From contig NC_063262.1 of the NCBI RefSeq assembly GCF_019578655.1, positions 20,281,582 to 20,345,581 on the forward strand: DNA of 64,000 nucleotides, given 5' to 3'. The stretch comes from Ricinus communis (Eukaryota > Streptophyta > Magnoliopsida > Malpighiales > Euphorbiaceae). A program made the translations under genes and the position numbers. The notes beneath the pieces are model-generated. The model was not told where the DNA came from and did no database searches. It worked only from the letters and a program-made list of their open reading frames with translations. Of this stretch, positions 1 to 10,140 are shown piece by piece (positions within the stretch are counted from its first letter, which is position 1; each line of letters begins with the position of its first letter).

Positions 1-1400
1 GGATACCTAATCCACTTAAGAGCTTTGTTCAATGGTTTGTAGTTGATCACTAGCCTAGGAGTTCCTCTTTCTATCTCGCTATTCTTATTGACATAGAAAG
101 CTGCGCAAGACCAAGGTGATCTAGACTTTGAAATTAAACCTTTAGACTCAAGATCTTTAACTTAATCCTGCAATGGCTTTCTAAGGACTCATTCATCCGA
201 ATGGGTCCGGCTTTAGTAGGGATTTGCTTATCCGAAAATCGTTTTCATATGGCAAATCTACCATATGTTGCTTTCGATTCCAAAAGCATTTGGAAGATCG
301 AATGAGTTCATTCTCAATCTTCATTTGAAAATCAGAAATTTTTCTTTGAATAAAATCATTTTGCAGTTGATCTAGGATTCTCTTCAAACCCACATCTTGT
401 TGAAGATGAGAAAGATGGGTCTGTTTTCCTTTGATCAAAGCATTGATTTCAAAATTGTAAATGGAATGGGCTTTGATAAGATTCAAATTTCTCTTTTTGG
501 TTTTTCTAGAAAAGGAAAAACAATCTTTGAATCTTTAGCTTTGAAAATGATTCCAGTTGTTACTTTAAAGGGAGTTATCAAATTGATAAACGGAGTCCCT
601 AAGATAACCGTTTCGTCAAGATCCTTTGTAAGAATAAAAACATTCTTTAAAGCAATGTTATTATTAAGAATTCGCGGCTTCAGTTTTACCAAAGTAATCT
701 TAATCTTTGAAGAATTGGTCAAGTCGGCCTTTCTTTGGTTTCTTGGTGAAACCTTTTAGGAACCGATTGATACAATTGAGGTCCGCTCAGATCAAACAAG
801 GCGATGGTTTCTATCCGAAATCTCCAGGAAAACAAGCTTTATTTGAATCAAATATTTTCTTGAAGTAATTTCCTTTAAAACATTGATAAAGTTTTCGGGA
901 ACATTTCGGAAACTTCAAGGTTTTGAAAATCATTTTCCTCATCGGAATCGAATCACTATTCTCGCTGAGGATCGGGCTTTGAAGCAAAAATGTGAATCAT
1001 TTTGTTGTTTTTCTTTCAACTCTTTGAGTTCTGTTTTGATGGTTTTAATCTCCTTCCGGAGTTCTGAACAGTAGGAAGAGGGTTTTCAACTTCTTTCCTT
1101 TGTCCAAAATCATAGTAAGATCATAAGTATTCTTACTAGATGAAGGAACTGAGATTCGATTTTTAAAATTTCTTTTAAAACTTGCTTTTGAATAAGAGGA
1201 TCACTAATATGCTTTGTACCAAGAAGAGCTTCTTGTTGCCTAGTGAGCATATTAATGTTCTTCGAAGAGCTCTCTGAATCTGTCTCGAACAATCGATTGA
1301 GGTTTTGATTTCATCAATTTGAAATTCTTCCTCACTGTTTGAGAACTCTGATTCAGATGAATCAACTAGAAGAGCAGAAATCTTTTGCAAAACTTCTTCT
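1..1400 (-). pseudogene. Caulimovirid polyprotein fragment: acidic linker, aspartic protease, RT N-terminus
   Basis: Read right to left, this block shows an acidic Ser/Glu-rich segment (about 1320-1370), then a Lys/Glu-rich segment likely to be coiled (about 1000-1070). A retropepsin-type C-terminal motif ILGTPF follows in the open stretch 483-722. Next comes the protease-to-RT linker (193-486) and the start of RT (1-190), where basic and Ser-Pro-Trp-Ser type residues of the RT fingers are readable in another frame. Several frameshifts separate these pieces. No zinc knuckle of a coat protein is seen. The catalytic Asp triad of the protease was not located. The block continues beyond position 1. 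Confidence 0.75.
163..392 (-). repeat. Caulimovirid protease-RT linker segment, copy A
   Basis: This 230-bp stretch recurs almost unchanged at 1433-1662 in the same orientation, with small indels and a handful of substitutions. Copy A sits in its natural context, with protease on one side and RT on the other. It has a frameshift near 230-235 that copy B lacks. The direct repeat shows that more than one viral copy contributed to the locus, or that a segment was duplicated at integration. Confidence 0.85.
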
Positions 1401-1432
1401 TCTATTTTTTTGAATTACAGGGAATCATAGAT

Positions 1433-1662
1433 AATCTGCAATGGCTTTCTAAGGACTCATTCATCTGAATGGGTCTGGCTTTAGTAGGGATTTGCGTATC
1501 TGAAAAATCGTTTTCATATGGCAAATCTACCATATGTTGCTTTCGATTCCAAAAAGCATTTGGAAGATCAGAACAGAGTTCATTCTCAATCTTCATTTGA
1601 AAATCAGAAATTTTTCTTTGAATAAAATCATTTTGCAGTTGATCTAGGATTCTCTTCAAACA
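1433..1662 (-). repeat. Caulimovirid protease-RT linker segment, copy B, at inversion junction
   Basis: Near-identical second copy of 163-392, with the linker and first RT residues open on the minus strand (1402-1659). Its left neighbour is the acidic-linker end of block A. Its right edge, at about 1662, abuts plus-strand RT sequence directly. It is therefore an isolated 230-bp fragment caught between two oppositely oriented viral blocks. Confidence 0.8.
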
Positions 1663-2682
1663 AAAAAGATCTTCTTCAAAAGCTTCATTCTGCTTTTATT
1701 TTTTCAAAGTTTAATATGAAATCAGGATTTTGGCAAATCCAGATTCATCCTAAAGACCGGTACAAAACTGCATTTACAGTTACATTTGGCCAGTACGAAT
1801 GGAATGTAATGCCCTTCGGATTAAAAAATGCTCCTTCTGAATTTCAAAAAATTATGAATGACATTTTCAATCCTTATTCAAAGTTTTGCATTGTCTATAT
1901 CGACGATGTGTTGATATTTTCAAATTCTCTAGAGCAACATTTCAAAAATTTTGAGACATTTTTCTATTTCAAAGTCCAAGATATCTTTATTCCAAACAAA
2001 AATTTGATTTCTTGGACACTACATCTCCCGGGGAACTATCATCCCAATTGAAAGGTCTCTAGCCTTTACTTCAAAATTTCTAAACAAAATTTTGGAAAAA
2101 ACTCAATTGCAAAGGTTTCTTGGCAGTTTGAATTATGTCATGGATTTTTATCCAAATTTGAACTGTTTAGCAAAGCCCATCCATGATATATTAAAGAAAA
2201 ATCCCCATGTATGGACTGATGAGCATACAAAGATTGTCCAAAGCATTAAAAAGCAAGTTTCTGAAATTTCATGCTTACACCTAGCTGATCCATCTGCATT
2301 CAAAATTGTTGAAACTGATGCATGAAATTTAGGATATGGTGGAATTCTTAAGCAAGTTCAGAATAACAAAGAATGCATTGTCCAGTTTACTTCTGCACAC
2401 TGGAATGATACACAAAAGAATTATTCAACTATCAAAAAAGAAATTCTTTCGATAGTTTTGTGCATTTCAAAATTTCAAAGCAACCTTTTAAATCAAAAAT
2501 TTCTTTTAAGAATTGATTGTAAATCCGCCAAAGAAGTTTTACAAAAAGATGTTCAAAATATAACTTTAAAACAAATTTTTTCCAAATGGCAAGCCATTCT
2601 TTCTGTTTTTAATTTTGAAATCGAATACATAAGAGGAGATTCGAATTCAATTCCAGACTTTCTAACCAGAAAGTTCCTTTAA
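1663..2682 (+). pseudogene. Caulimovirid reverse transcriptase and RNase H, disrupted
   Basis: RT palm begins at about 1663 and includes the MPFGLKNAPSEF motif and the catalytic YIDD box in the open frame 1716-2051. The frame is lost near 1970, where the rest of the palm/thumb continues in another frame after an apparent small deletion. The connection and RNase H domain follow at 2092-2682. A single TGA at 2323-2325 interrupts RNase H just after its Asp-containing TDA motif, beside the conserved Gly-Tyr-Gly-Gly stretch. RNase H then continues to the TAA at 2680-2682. In the virus this enzyme would convert pregenomic RNA to DNA; this copy cannot encode it. Confidence 0.9.
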
Positions 2683-2690
2683 AAACAGGA

Positions 2691-4139
2691 GTGAAAATGC
2701 CAAGAAAATCGAGAGCAAAAGACAAAGTGGAAAAGTCAACTAAAGTTGTTCAAAGCCCGAAAAAGGAGATTTTACCCTCCTCTTCAAAGCCTATCAAAAC
2801 CTGGATTGAAATCATCCAGGAAGAAATAAAAGAAGACCCAGCCCAAAAGCAATTTCATATTCAGGAGTGGCTTGCACAGCAAACTCCCGAATTTTTAAAG
2901 AGGGTCGAAGAATATTCAAAGCAACTAGTCTAACTTTACCCCAAAGTCTCTCCAAAGACATCCTCCTCTTCCAACAAAGGTAAAGGTATACTTTCTATCC
3001 CTTTTTCAAAACCTGAGATAGCAAGTTTCCCTCAAAACCTATCTCAGAGCTCTCAAAGTATTTCAAAGCCTAACTCACAAGAAATAGTTTTGTCGCAAAC
3101 AAAACTTTTCAAAACCAATGAGTATGTAGAAAAATAAAATTTTCAAAGCATTTTAACTATTGAGGAAGGATTCTGTACAGAAAGCCCTCAAAACTAGTTT
3201 TAAAAATTTTCCCTCCAGGATGGTATTTTAAACCCTGGAATATTTCAAGGCCCCAATCTTACTACCAGTCTATCCTTAAGGTAACTGGTTCTGCAAAGTT
3301 CAAGCACTTCAAAAAGCACAAAGACCACAAAGACCCAACATATTCCACATGCACCATCCAAAGAATTCTCCACCCTTCAGATTGGGGAATGGATTTACAT
3401 TCACCAAGATTTTTTCCAACTTTCCTCCAAAGCTCCTACCCATCAACCGTAAATACTTCTTTCAACTATTAGGATTACCAACAAGCTTGGTTTAATACGC
3501 TTTTTTTTACAAAACGAAGGACAAAGCCATTCTTGGCTTTTCTACTTCGACACAAGCACAATCCAAACTTCAAAAATTCTATATTGGTTTAAACAATAGT
3601 GGAATTTTTATGGCAATGCTCCAGAGACCATAATTCTAAAAGTTCTACCTCTGTTTAATCTATTCAAAGCCCACTATAAACCAAACAAAATAGAAAGACG
3701 TTTTCCCCATTTACTTTTATTTTGTTTAAACTTCTTTCTCCCGTAGGTATGTGTATGGTATTTCCATTTCAACTAAGCAACAGATGGAGAAATCATCCTT
3801 ACCCGAAGATTCAAAGTTAAATGGTGGGATAAATTTAACCACCAAGAAAAATTATCACTAAAGATGGTACAAAGTTTTCTTTCAAAGAATAGCTTCTTGC
3901 CACCTCCGAAAGAACATACCACTTTCCTGGCACAAAACTCTTTCATTATTCCAAAGCTAGCGGCGGCTCAAACAGAAGAAGATTTCTTACAATTGATCAA
4001 ACAGTTGTTAGAAACCGCCTCTTCAAAAGGAAAATCTAAAGCTTCATCTTCCTCTTCTAGCACCAGCTCAGCAGCAATTGATCTGGATGGAGACTCGAAC
4101 GAAGATGACTGTCTTGGGATATTTAACCCCATCAAATAA
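2691..4139 (+). pseudogene. Caulimovirid-like second ORF (function unknown), degraded
   Basis: An ATG lies 8 bp after the RNase H stop and opens an 80-residue Lys/Glu-rich reading frame (2691-2933). Sequence in shifting frames continues the same low-complexity, Ser/Lys/Gln-rich protein to about 3860, with a globular-looking aromatic-rich part around 3420-3640. A final open stretch (3864-4139) ends in a poly-Ser tract and an acidic Asp/Glu tail. At least four stops or shifts separate the parts. Placement directly after RNase H fits the extra ORF of florendovirus-type genomes, but I do not recognise a functional domain. Confidence 0.6.
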
Positions 4140-4340
4140 TATCTTTGTAAAGCCCTTGGGTTGAAAACCAGAAATGGCAGCCCAAAATAATTTTGCAATG
4201 GGCCAAATGCCTAATAATAATAATAATTAAAGAAAAAGTCATTTTAAAAGAAAAGAAAGAAGACAAAAAACTCTACACCTTTACTTTTTTTAAAGTAAAA
4301 GATTCCTCACTGTTGAAACGTGGCAGACAATTTCTGTAAA

Positions 4341-4420
4341 AGTCATGGAGCCTCTCACTCCATTATCAAAAGCATCCAAAAGACGTGGAGCCCTTCACTC
4401 CATTATGAAGAGTATCCAAA
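4341..4420 (+). repeat. Two tandem 40-bp units upstream of viral TATA box
   Basis: Units 4341-4380 and 4381-4420 have the same length and share most bases, including a central CACTCCATTAT. Their position 35-115 bp upstream of the TATA box suggests a duplicated enhancer element; this role is inference. Confidence 0.85.
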
Positions 4421-4454
4421 GCAACAATTACAGAGCCTCGAGGCTGAAGACCTC

Positions 4455-4462
4455 TATAAATA
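4455..4462 (+). promoter_or_regulatory. TATA box of pararetroviral promoter
   Basis: TATAAATA within a CT-flanked context, downstream of the duplicated 40-bp units and followed by a purine-rich leader. Consistent with a caulimovirid pregenomic promoter. Confidence 0.6.
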
Positions 4463-4683
4463 GAGAAGTTTCCAAAGAAGAAGGCAGACTGAAAAAATAA
4501 GAAGAAACTCTTATATTCTTCAAGTCATACCATTAGAAATATAGTAAGAAAAGAGAGAGTGAGAGTAATAGTGAGAAACCACCTTCCTCTTTTATTCATC
4601 AACTCTTGTAAGTTATATTTCTTTTGTTTAAATCTTTCATTTTAAAGCTTCTATTTCACAGTTTGTATATTTGTTCATTCAAC

Positions 4684-4689
4684 AATAAA
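4684..4689 (+). terminator. AATAAA polyadenylation signal of viral transcript
   Basis: AATAAA about 222 bp downstream of the TATA box, a spacing compatible with the pararetroviral poly(A) signal. Short and AT-rich, so it could be chance. Confidence 0.4.
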
Positions 4690-4792
4690 CAAAGACTTGT
4701 TATTTTATTTTACTATTTCTTTTAAGATTTAACAAGTGTATGCTCTGTGCTTGCCTTGTCTAAGGATCCTGCACACCAGAAACTTGTTAGTC

Positions 4793-4818
4793 TATATATA
4801 TATATATATATATATATA
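4793..4818. repeat. (TA)n microsatellite
   Basis: Thirteen TA units at the right edge of the viral locus. TA-rich tracts are frequent integration sites of endogenous pararetroviruses, so it may mark the integration boundary. Confidence 0.9.
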
Positions 4819-5663
4819 ATAAAACCAAATAATTGGTATATAGTGTAGAAATTTTAATAAAAATTGGATTTTATAATTTATGTATTATTGAAATTGTCAT
4901 CTTTAAGTATGGTTAGTATTAAATTATAATATTGTCTTGGATAGTTATACTTTTATTTGAATTTATTTGATTAAATAAAAAAAGTAACTATATTAAATTG
5001 ATATTTGAGATATACATACGCTTAATGATGAAAATCTAATAATATGAGGGGTCATTATGCAAAAACACTAGGATTGGTATTTTTGTAAATATTTAAGTCA
5101 AAGTAATTTTATTACTAATGGTGAGATCAAAATGGTAACTTTATATTTTTTATTGTTACAATTTAAACTGAATTCATATTCAAGAAGCTTGTAATCAATT
5201 CTTCACCAGTCTCTATGACCACTAAAATCTTGACTTGCATGCGTACAAGGTAATTACAGCATAGGATAGTGAATCAACATCTATCCACAAGGATAAATCA
5301 ATTGATATTTGCTAAAACTTATGTAAAATAAAAAAATTAAATTGTAAAAATTGGATATTGAAATAATAAAAGCAATTAAATTTCAATAGTTAAAAACAAT
5401 AGAAATCTAGATTTCATTCAATGGCAATCATCATAAAAGTTAAATCAAATTCTCAATTCTTAAATGCAACTGTTTTTAAGAAATTCTAATATTCTATAAA
5501 GCTATTAGATTGTGTTCAATTAAGATATCATTCAAGGGCATAATTAAATCCATTAAATAACAATTCAAATATCATAGTCTATTAGATATATTTCTTTACC
5601 TAAAATCATTGTGTTTAGTATCCTAAATTTAGATCTATTCTTCTCCTTTAAGCCCATCATACA
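4819..5663. other. AT-rich spacer, no gene seen
   Basis: Very AT-rich sequence with no coding frame longer than noise and no recognised repeat ends. It separates the viral locus from the LTR that begins at 5664. Confidence 0.6.
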
Positions 5664-6650
5664 TGTCACGATCCGATATATGGATCCATGACCAACACTA
5701 GAGAATGGGTAAGTATAAAGCCACTGAGATCATAGCAAGCCTAACTAATTTATAGTTTAAATAAAATATATTTTTATCCAATATGATAATATTTCACTTA
5801 CCAATAATCATTCATACAGTTACTATATATATTATATCAGTCCATCATTATAAACAGTTAATACAACATTAGAGGTTTAACATGCCAAATCTTAATAATA
5901 GGTCTTAAGATAATTACTACGGAGTTCTAGAAATTCAAATAGTTAAGAATACAACAAAAAGTAATTATGTCGAGCCCGAGAAATGAGGAAGTCGGGCTGC
6001 AAAAAGAGAGGAACTGTAGAAAATCTATCTGCTACCTGAAAAATTAAATTGAGACTGTCAGTCTCGAGAGTGAGTTAAAATCATATATTTCAAAAAAAAT
6101 ACAATCGTCTAAATAAATAAAATAGTTAATTAATATAAATAATTATAGAATAAATAAAATGGGTGTCATGTCATAATTCAGAAGATTCAATTTTTATATA
6201 TATTGGACGAGAACATCAACAGAACCCTATACTTCAATATCAGCCAATCGACTTTCTTATTTCCAATAATACTATCGCCTATAGAGTCGAGCTCAACCAA
6301 GATCCTTAAGATCCAATATGGTCACTTAAATTACCAATATAGTCGGTACCTAGAGAGCAATGCTTAACCAGGGACTTTTCCTCCAGCAAATCAAAATTTT
6401 CATAAGTCTAGAGAGCTATGCTCGACCAGAGCACATTACAAAATTATTTCTTTGCTACTTGTTCTAAGTATTACTGTTGCACACATGGTCCTCATGTAAC
6501 CATCAAATGGCATTGTCCTACTGCTTTCTCATCCCGAGTTACATTATAATTATAGCATCAATCATATTAAAAAGAACATAAATCACATATTGTCATACAA
6601 TTATTAAAATACAATATTTGTAATAATAATAATAAAAGTGGTAAAATAGT

Positions 6651-6708
6651 GGCGGCAACAATAACAATAACAATAACAACAACAATAATAATAATAATAA
6701 TAATAATA
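6651..6708. repeat. (AAC/AAT)n trinucleotide tract
   Basis: Imperfect AAC and AAT repeats inside the chromovirus LTR, a simple-sequence tract without further meaning. Confidence 0.8.
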
Positions 6709-7473
6709 TTGATAAAAATGATGGTGACAATAATGAAAATAAAATTATTATTTTTAATAATTATTAATTAAAAATATTACATTTAGATAGTAACATGACA
6801 CGTGCACCGTGGATTATATGACTTTAATTCACAGTTTTCTCGAATTCTCCTAGTTGCTACTACGCTTCTGGTGGAGCTGACTGAACCGTCGAATTATCTA
6901 TTCAAGGAAATAATTCAATTAATAAAATATTTCATAATTAATCCTAGGCCTAGACTCTTAGAATTAGACTGCCTAAAAATCTCGATTGTCTCGACTTGAA
7001 AATTTTACCAAAAATTCGATAAAACCTCCCCTAATATACGAATGTTTACACTTATAAAACGGGTGTAGAACCTGCTAAAAATACTTATAATAATTATTAA
7101 AAATTAACAGTAGTCAGGCCACCTATAATTGCATTATTTTTTCGACTCGTCACACATCAGAACAAAATATTTAATAATAAATTAACCGGCTTAATTATCA
7201 ATCACAAATTGCTCACAATAATTCTCCAGTACTTAATTTAATTATTTATAGCCAATCATTATTACAATACGAATAATAATTAATCACACTAATTAATCCA
7301 TAATATTTATAATTCAACTATCAATTAATTAAATTAAATTAATTGTTTATTTATAATTAACGATTAATAGATTTAATATTTGCTAATAATTGTTAAATAA
7401 TTTTTTGGGTCCAAAGTAGATTACTCCAAGTCGAGAATCTAATATTTTGTGCTTCCAAAAAACGCCATGGTTA

Positions 7474-7523
7474 GAAAGTCGGTACACTTAATGGTGTCGA
7501 AAGTCAGTACACTTAATGGTGTC
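7474..7523. repeat. Two tandem 25-bp units within LTR
   Basis: Units 7474-7498 and 7499-7523 differ at one base. The related LTR at 52661-55270 has a single unit near 53462-53485, so the duplication is private to this copy. Confidence 0.8.
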
Positions 7524-8440
7524 GAAAGTCGAATCCGAAGATGCCTACATGAAGCATGAGATGCATAGAGTCCAAATACATTAAAATCGCAGCCTAAATG
7601 CCGTTGGAAAGTGCTAAATCGCGGTGGAGAAGAATCTACTCTAATGAGGCATGTACCTTACTATTGGTGGAGGAAAGAGGATGAGAAAGGTTACTCTTGG
7701 GGTTCAAGGGGGCGGGGAAGCTGTTTCTAGGGTTGATTTGGCCGGAAAACGCTGGTAAGTGGCTGGTTCCATAGTGGGTGCGAGGATGACGGATTCTCCT
7801 CCACTTTTCTTCAGTTTTCGATGAAAGGATGGAAAATGAGTTAGCATCGGTGAAAGGATGGAAGAGATGAAGGAGTTTGGTGGCTGGGGTGATGATGCAG
7901 GCGGCAGAAATGGCAGAAATGGGGAGGGAGTTGGTGGTGGCATCAATGGAGATGAGGAAGGAGATGGGGGCCTTGGTGTAACTTCTCAAAACAAAATATA
8001 AATGCTCCTAAGCCCCCCTTAAAATGTAGACATTGCTACAATACTCTTAAATTGGTTATTTTATTCTTTTCGTGAATATATACATATATATATATAATAC
8101 TTAGTTATAATTAAAATAAATTTACATTAGTTTTAGACTCAATAAAATAATAATAATACAAAATAGACAATATTTAATATGAATTAGTTCCACCTTTTCT
8201 TTTAAGAATATATGTACAAACTAAAGCTAATTTAAATAAATTTTGATTCACTTATTTAAAATTACAAAGCTATATTTAAAATTACCAAAATCAATATGAT
8301 ATAATTATTTGTGATAATACCAAACTAAATGGTACTTATAGTAACCGGTTATTAAAATGTCTTTTAAATGCTCAATTTAACTTTGAAAATATCTATTTAC
8401 TAAGATTCTCCCAAAAATAAATGAAATTAAAATTTAAACA

Positions 8441-8466
8441 TTATGGGGTCCTCCATCTCCACCCCT
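8441..8466 (-). other. Polypurine tract of chromovirus
   Basis: On the minus strand this is a nearly pure G/A run (AGGGGTGGAGATGGAGGA) ending a few bases before the LTR start at 8440. That is the expected site for plus-strand priming and fixes the element's orientation. Confidence 0.65.
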
Positions 8467-10140
8467 AAATAAAATTCATCCTCAAATTTAAAAGAAACAA
8501 GGCTTATTTCAAGACTGCAATAAAAGAGGGTAGGAATCGCTCATCTTTTGCTCGATCTCTCAGGCACATTCCTCGGTAGAATGATTCCGCCACAGCACCT
8601 TCACCATTGATAGAACTTTAGAGTGAAGCTAGCGAACTTGAGTATCCACAACCATGACTGGCTACTATTAAGTCAAATCTTCCCTTACCTCCACATACTG
8701 AGGTTGCACCATGTGCGAAGGATCTAAAATATACTTCCTCAATATAGATATATGAAATACGGGATGCACATGCGAGAAATTCGGTAGTAATTCCAACTTA
8801 TAGGTTGCTTCTCTAATTCTGTCAATAATATTGAAAGGTCTCACATAATATGGGGCTAACTTGCCATGCTTATCAAACCGCATCACACCTTGCATAGGAG
8901 ACACCATCAGGAAATGCATACTCCCTAATACTGAATTTCACGTACTTTCGTTTTGGATTCATGTAGCTCTTATGTCTACTAAAAGCTATCTTCAGTCTTT
9001 CGCAGATGATAGAAATCTTTTCAGAAGTAATATTAAACAACTCTACTTCTGTTAACTTCCGCTCACCAACTTCTTCCCAACATACAGGAGATCTGCATTT
9101 TCTATTATATAATGCCTCACAAGGAGCCATCTTAATTCTCACATAATAACTGTTATTATAAGCAAACTCAATCAATGACAAGTACCAATCTCACTGACCA
9201 CCAAAGTCTATAACACACATTTGGAGCATATCCTCCAAGGTCTAAAATTGTCCTTTCCGACCATCAGTCTAGGGGTGGAAAGCTGTGATAAAGTCTAATT
9301 GGATACCAAGCTCTTCTTGTAGCTTTTTTTAAAACCTTGAAGTGAATTGTGGTCCTCTATCAGACACTATAGAGATAGAAGCTCCATGAAGAATTACAAT
9401 CCTTTCTAGGTATATCCTTGCATACTTAGCCACTAAATAATAGTCTTTACTGGTAGAAAGTGCGTTGACTTAGTCAACCGATCCATAATTACCCAAATAG
9501 AGTCATACTCAGCCAAAGTCTTAAGCAAATCTGACACAAAATCCATAGTATTCCTTTTCTATTTCCATAACAACCTAACAGCTTCTGGTGCTCAAGCTTA
9601 ACTTGTTGACACATCAGACATTTGAAAATAGACTCTCATGAATCCTTCTTCATCCCGTTCCACCAATAGATACCTTTCAAATCATGATACATCCTATTAC
9701 AACCAGGGTGGACACTGTAAGCTGTGTAGTGAGTTTCTTCTAAAATCTCCTTCTTGAGATTATCTACATTGGGAACACACAACCAAGTGCTAATCCTGAG
9801 AGTGCCATCATCATCTATAACAAAATCACTAGCTTAACCCTACTGCACTTCTTTCCAGATTTTTCTTAATTGTAGATCCTGACTTTGAACTGACTTGATT
9901 CTGTTAACAAGTATGAACTGAACTCTGAAATGTGCCAACAATACTCTTGATTCTAGTACCTCCAACTGCAACCCTAGATTGTACAACTCATGCAACTCTT
10001 TAGTCAGAGGTCTTTTCTTTATGCTGATATGAGCAAGCTACCTATTGACTTTCTACTTTACTTGGATGGTAAAGAATAGCACAATCATAATCATTTAGAA
10101 GCTCCAACCATCTTCTTTGCCTCAGATTCAACTCTTTTTG
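8467..10140 (-). pseudogene. Chromovirus integrase with C-terminal chromodomain, disrupted
   Basis: Reading right to left: an integrase core with FAYNNSY and the EALYNRKCRSPVCW block characteristic of Del/Tekay elements (8873-9181). The GPF/Y-type region follows (LAPYYVRPFNIIDR, VHPVFHISILRKY, 8668-8919). A chromodomain-like tail with VKVLWRNHS is readable at about 8505-8640 in a shifted frame. Upstream zinc-finger and catalytic-core remnants extend to about 9960, with stops. The integrase would join element DNA into the chromosome and the chromodomain would bias it to heterochromatin. Frameshifts make this copy inactive. Confidence 0.8.

Larger units (their letters stand above)
1..4690. mobile_element. 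Endogenous caulimovirid (plant pararetrovirus) locus, rearranged
   Basis: Degenerate endogenous copy of a Caulimoviridae genome. The left block (1-1400) reads on the minus strand through aspartic protease into the start of reverse transcriptase. The right block (from about 1663) reads on the plus strand through RT, RNase H, a second ORF and a TATA-bearing non-coding region. No integrase is present, as expected for pararetroviruses, which enter genomes passively. The order RT, RNase H, then a separate downstream ORF of unknown function resembles florendovirus or petuvirus-like endogenous viruses; the genus is inference. Frameshifts and stops interrupt every block, so it is a fossil. The left block runs off the window edge. 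Confidence 0.85.
4140..4792 (+). promoter_or_regulatory. Caulimovirid non-coding region with promoter
   Basis: The stretch between the last viral ORF and a TA microsatellite has no coding potential. It carries a tandem 40-bp repeat (4341-4420), a TATA box (4455-4462) about 35 bp further on, and an AATAAA signal (4684-4689) some 220 bp after the TATA box. That order is the pararetroviral arrangement for pregenomic RNA with terminal redundancy. A tRNA-Met primer-binding site, usual for the family, was looked for and not found. Confidence 0.6.
5664..8440 (-). repeat. 3' LTR of minus-strand chromovirus (2.78 kb)
   Basis: On the minus strand the LTR runs from TGTTTAAATTTTAATTTC (at 8440) to a GATCGTGACA end (at 5664). 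It matches, in inverted orientation, the LTR at 52661-55270 over many patches: the start, the end, a block around 6000-6075 and a block around 7500-7560. A purine-rich tract flanks it at 8441-8466, as expected for a 3' LTR. The length suits the Tekay/Del chromovirus lineage. Open stretches inside (such as 7636-7989) are low-complexity and not supported as genes. A short tandem duplication lies at 7474-7523. Confidence 0.8.

Noticed and set aside
193..4139. An intact or reactivatable viral genome
   Set aside because: Inversion, duplicated segment, missing coat and movement regions, several frameshifts and stops; the locus cannot encode a complete virus.
4740..4790. tRNA-Met primer-binding site for the caulimovirid
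   Set aside because: A GCTCTGTGCTTGCC stretch only partly resembles either strand of the expected motif.
7636..7989. Two overlapping minus-strand frames of 80-117 codons
   Set aside because: They lie wholly within the chromovirus LTR, have Ser/Pro-rich composition, and the related LTR at 52661-55270 does not keep the frame.
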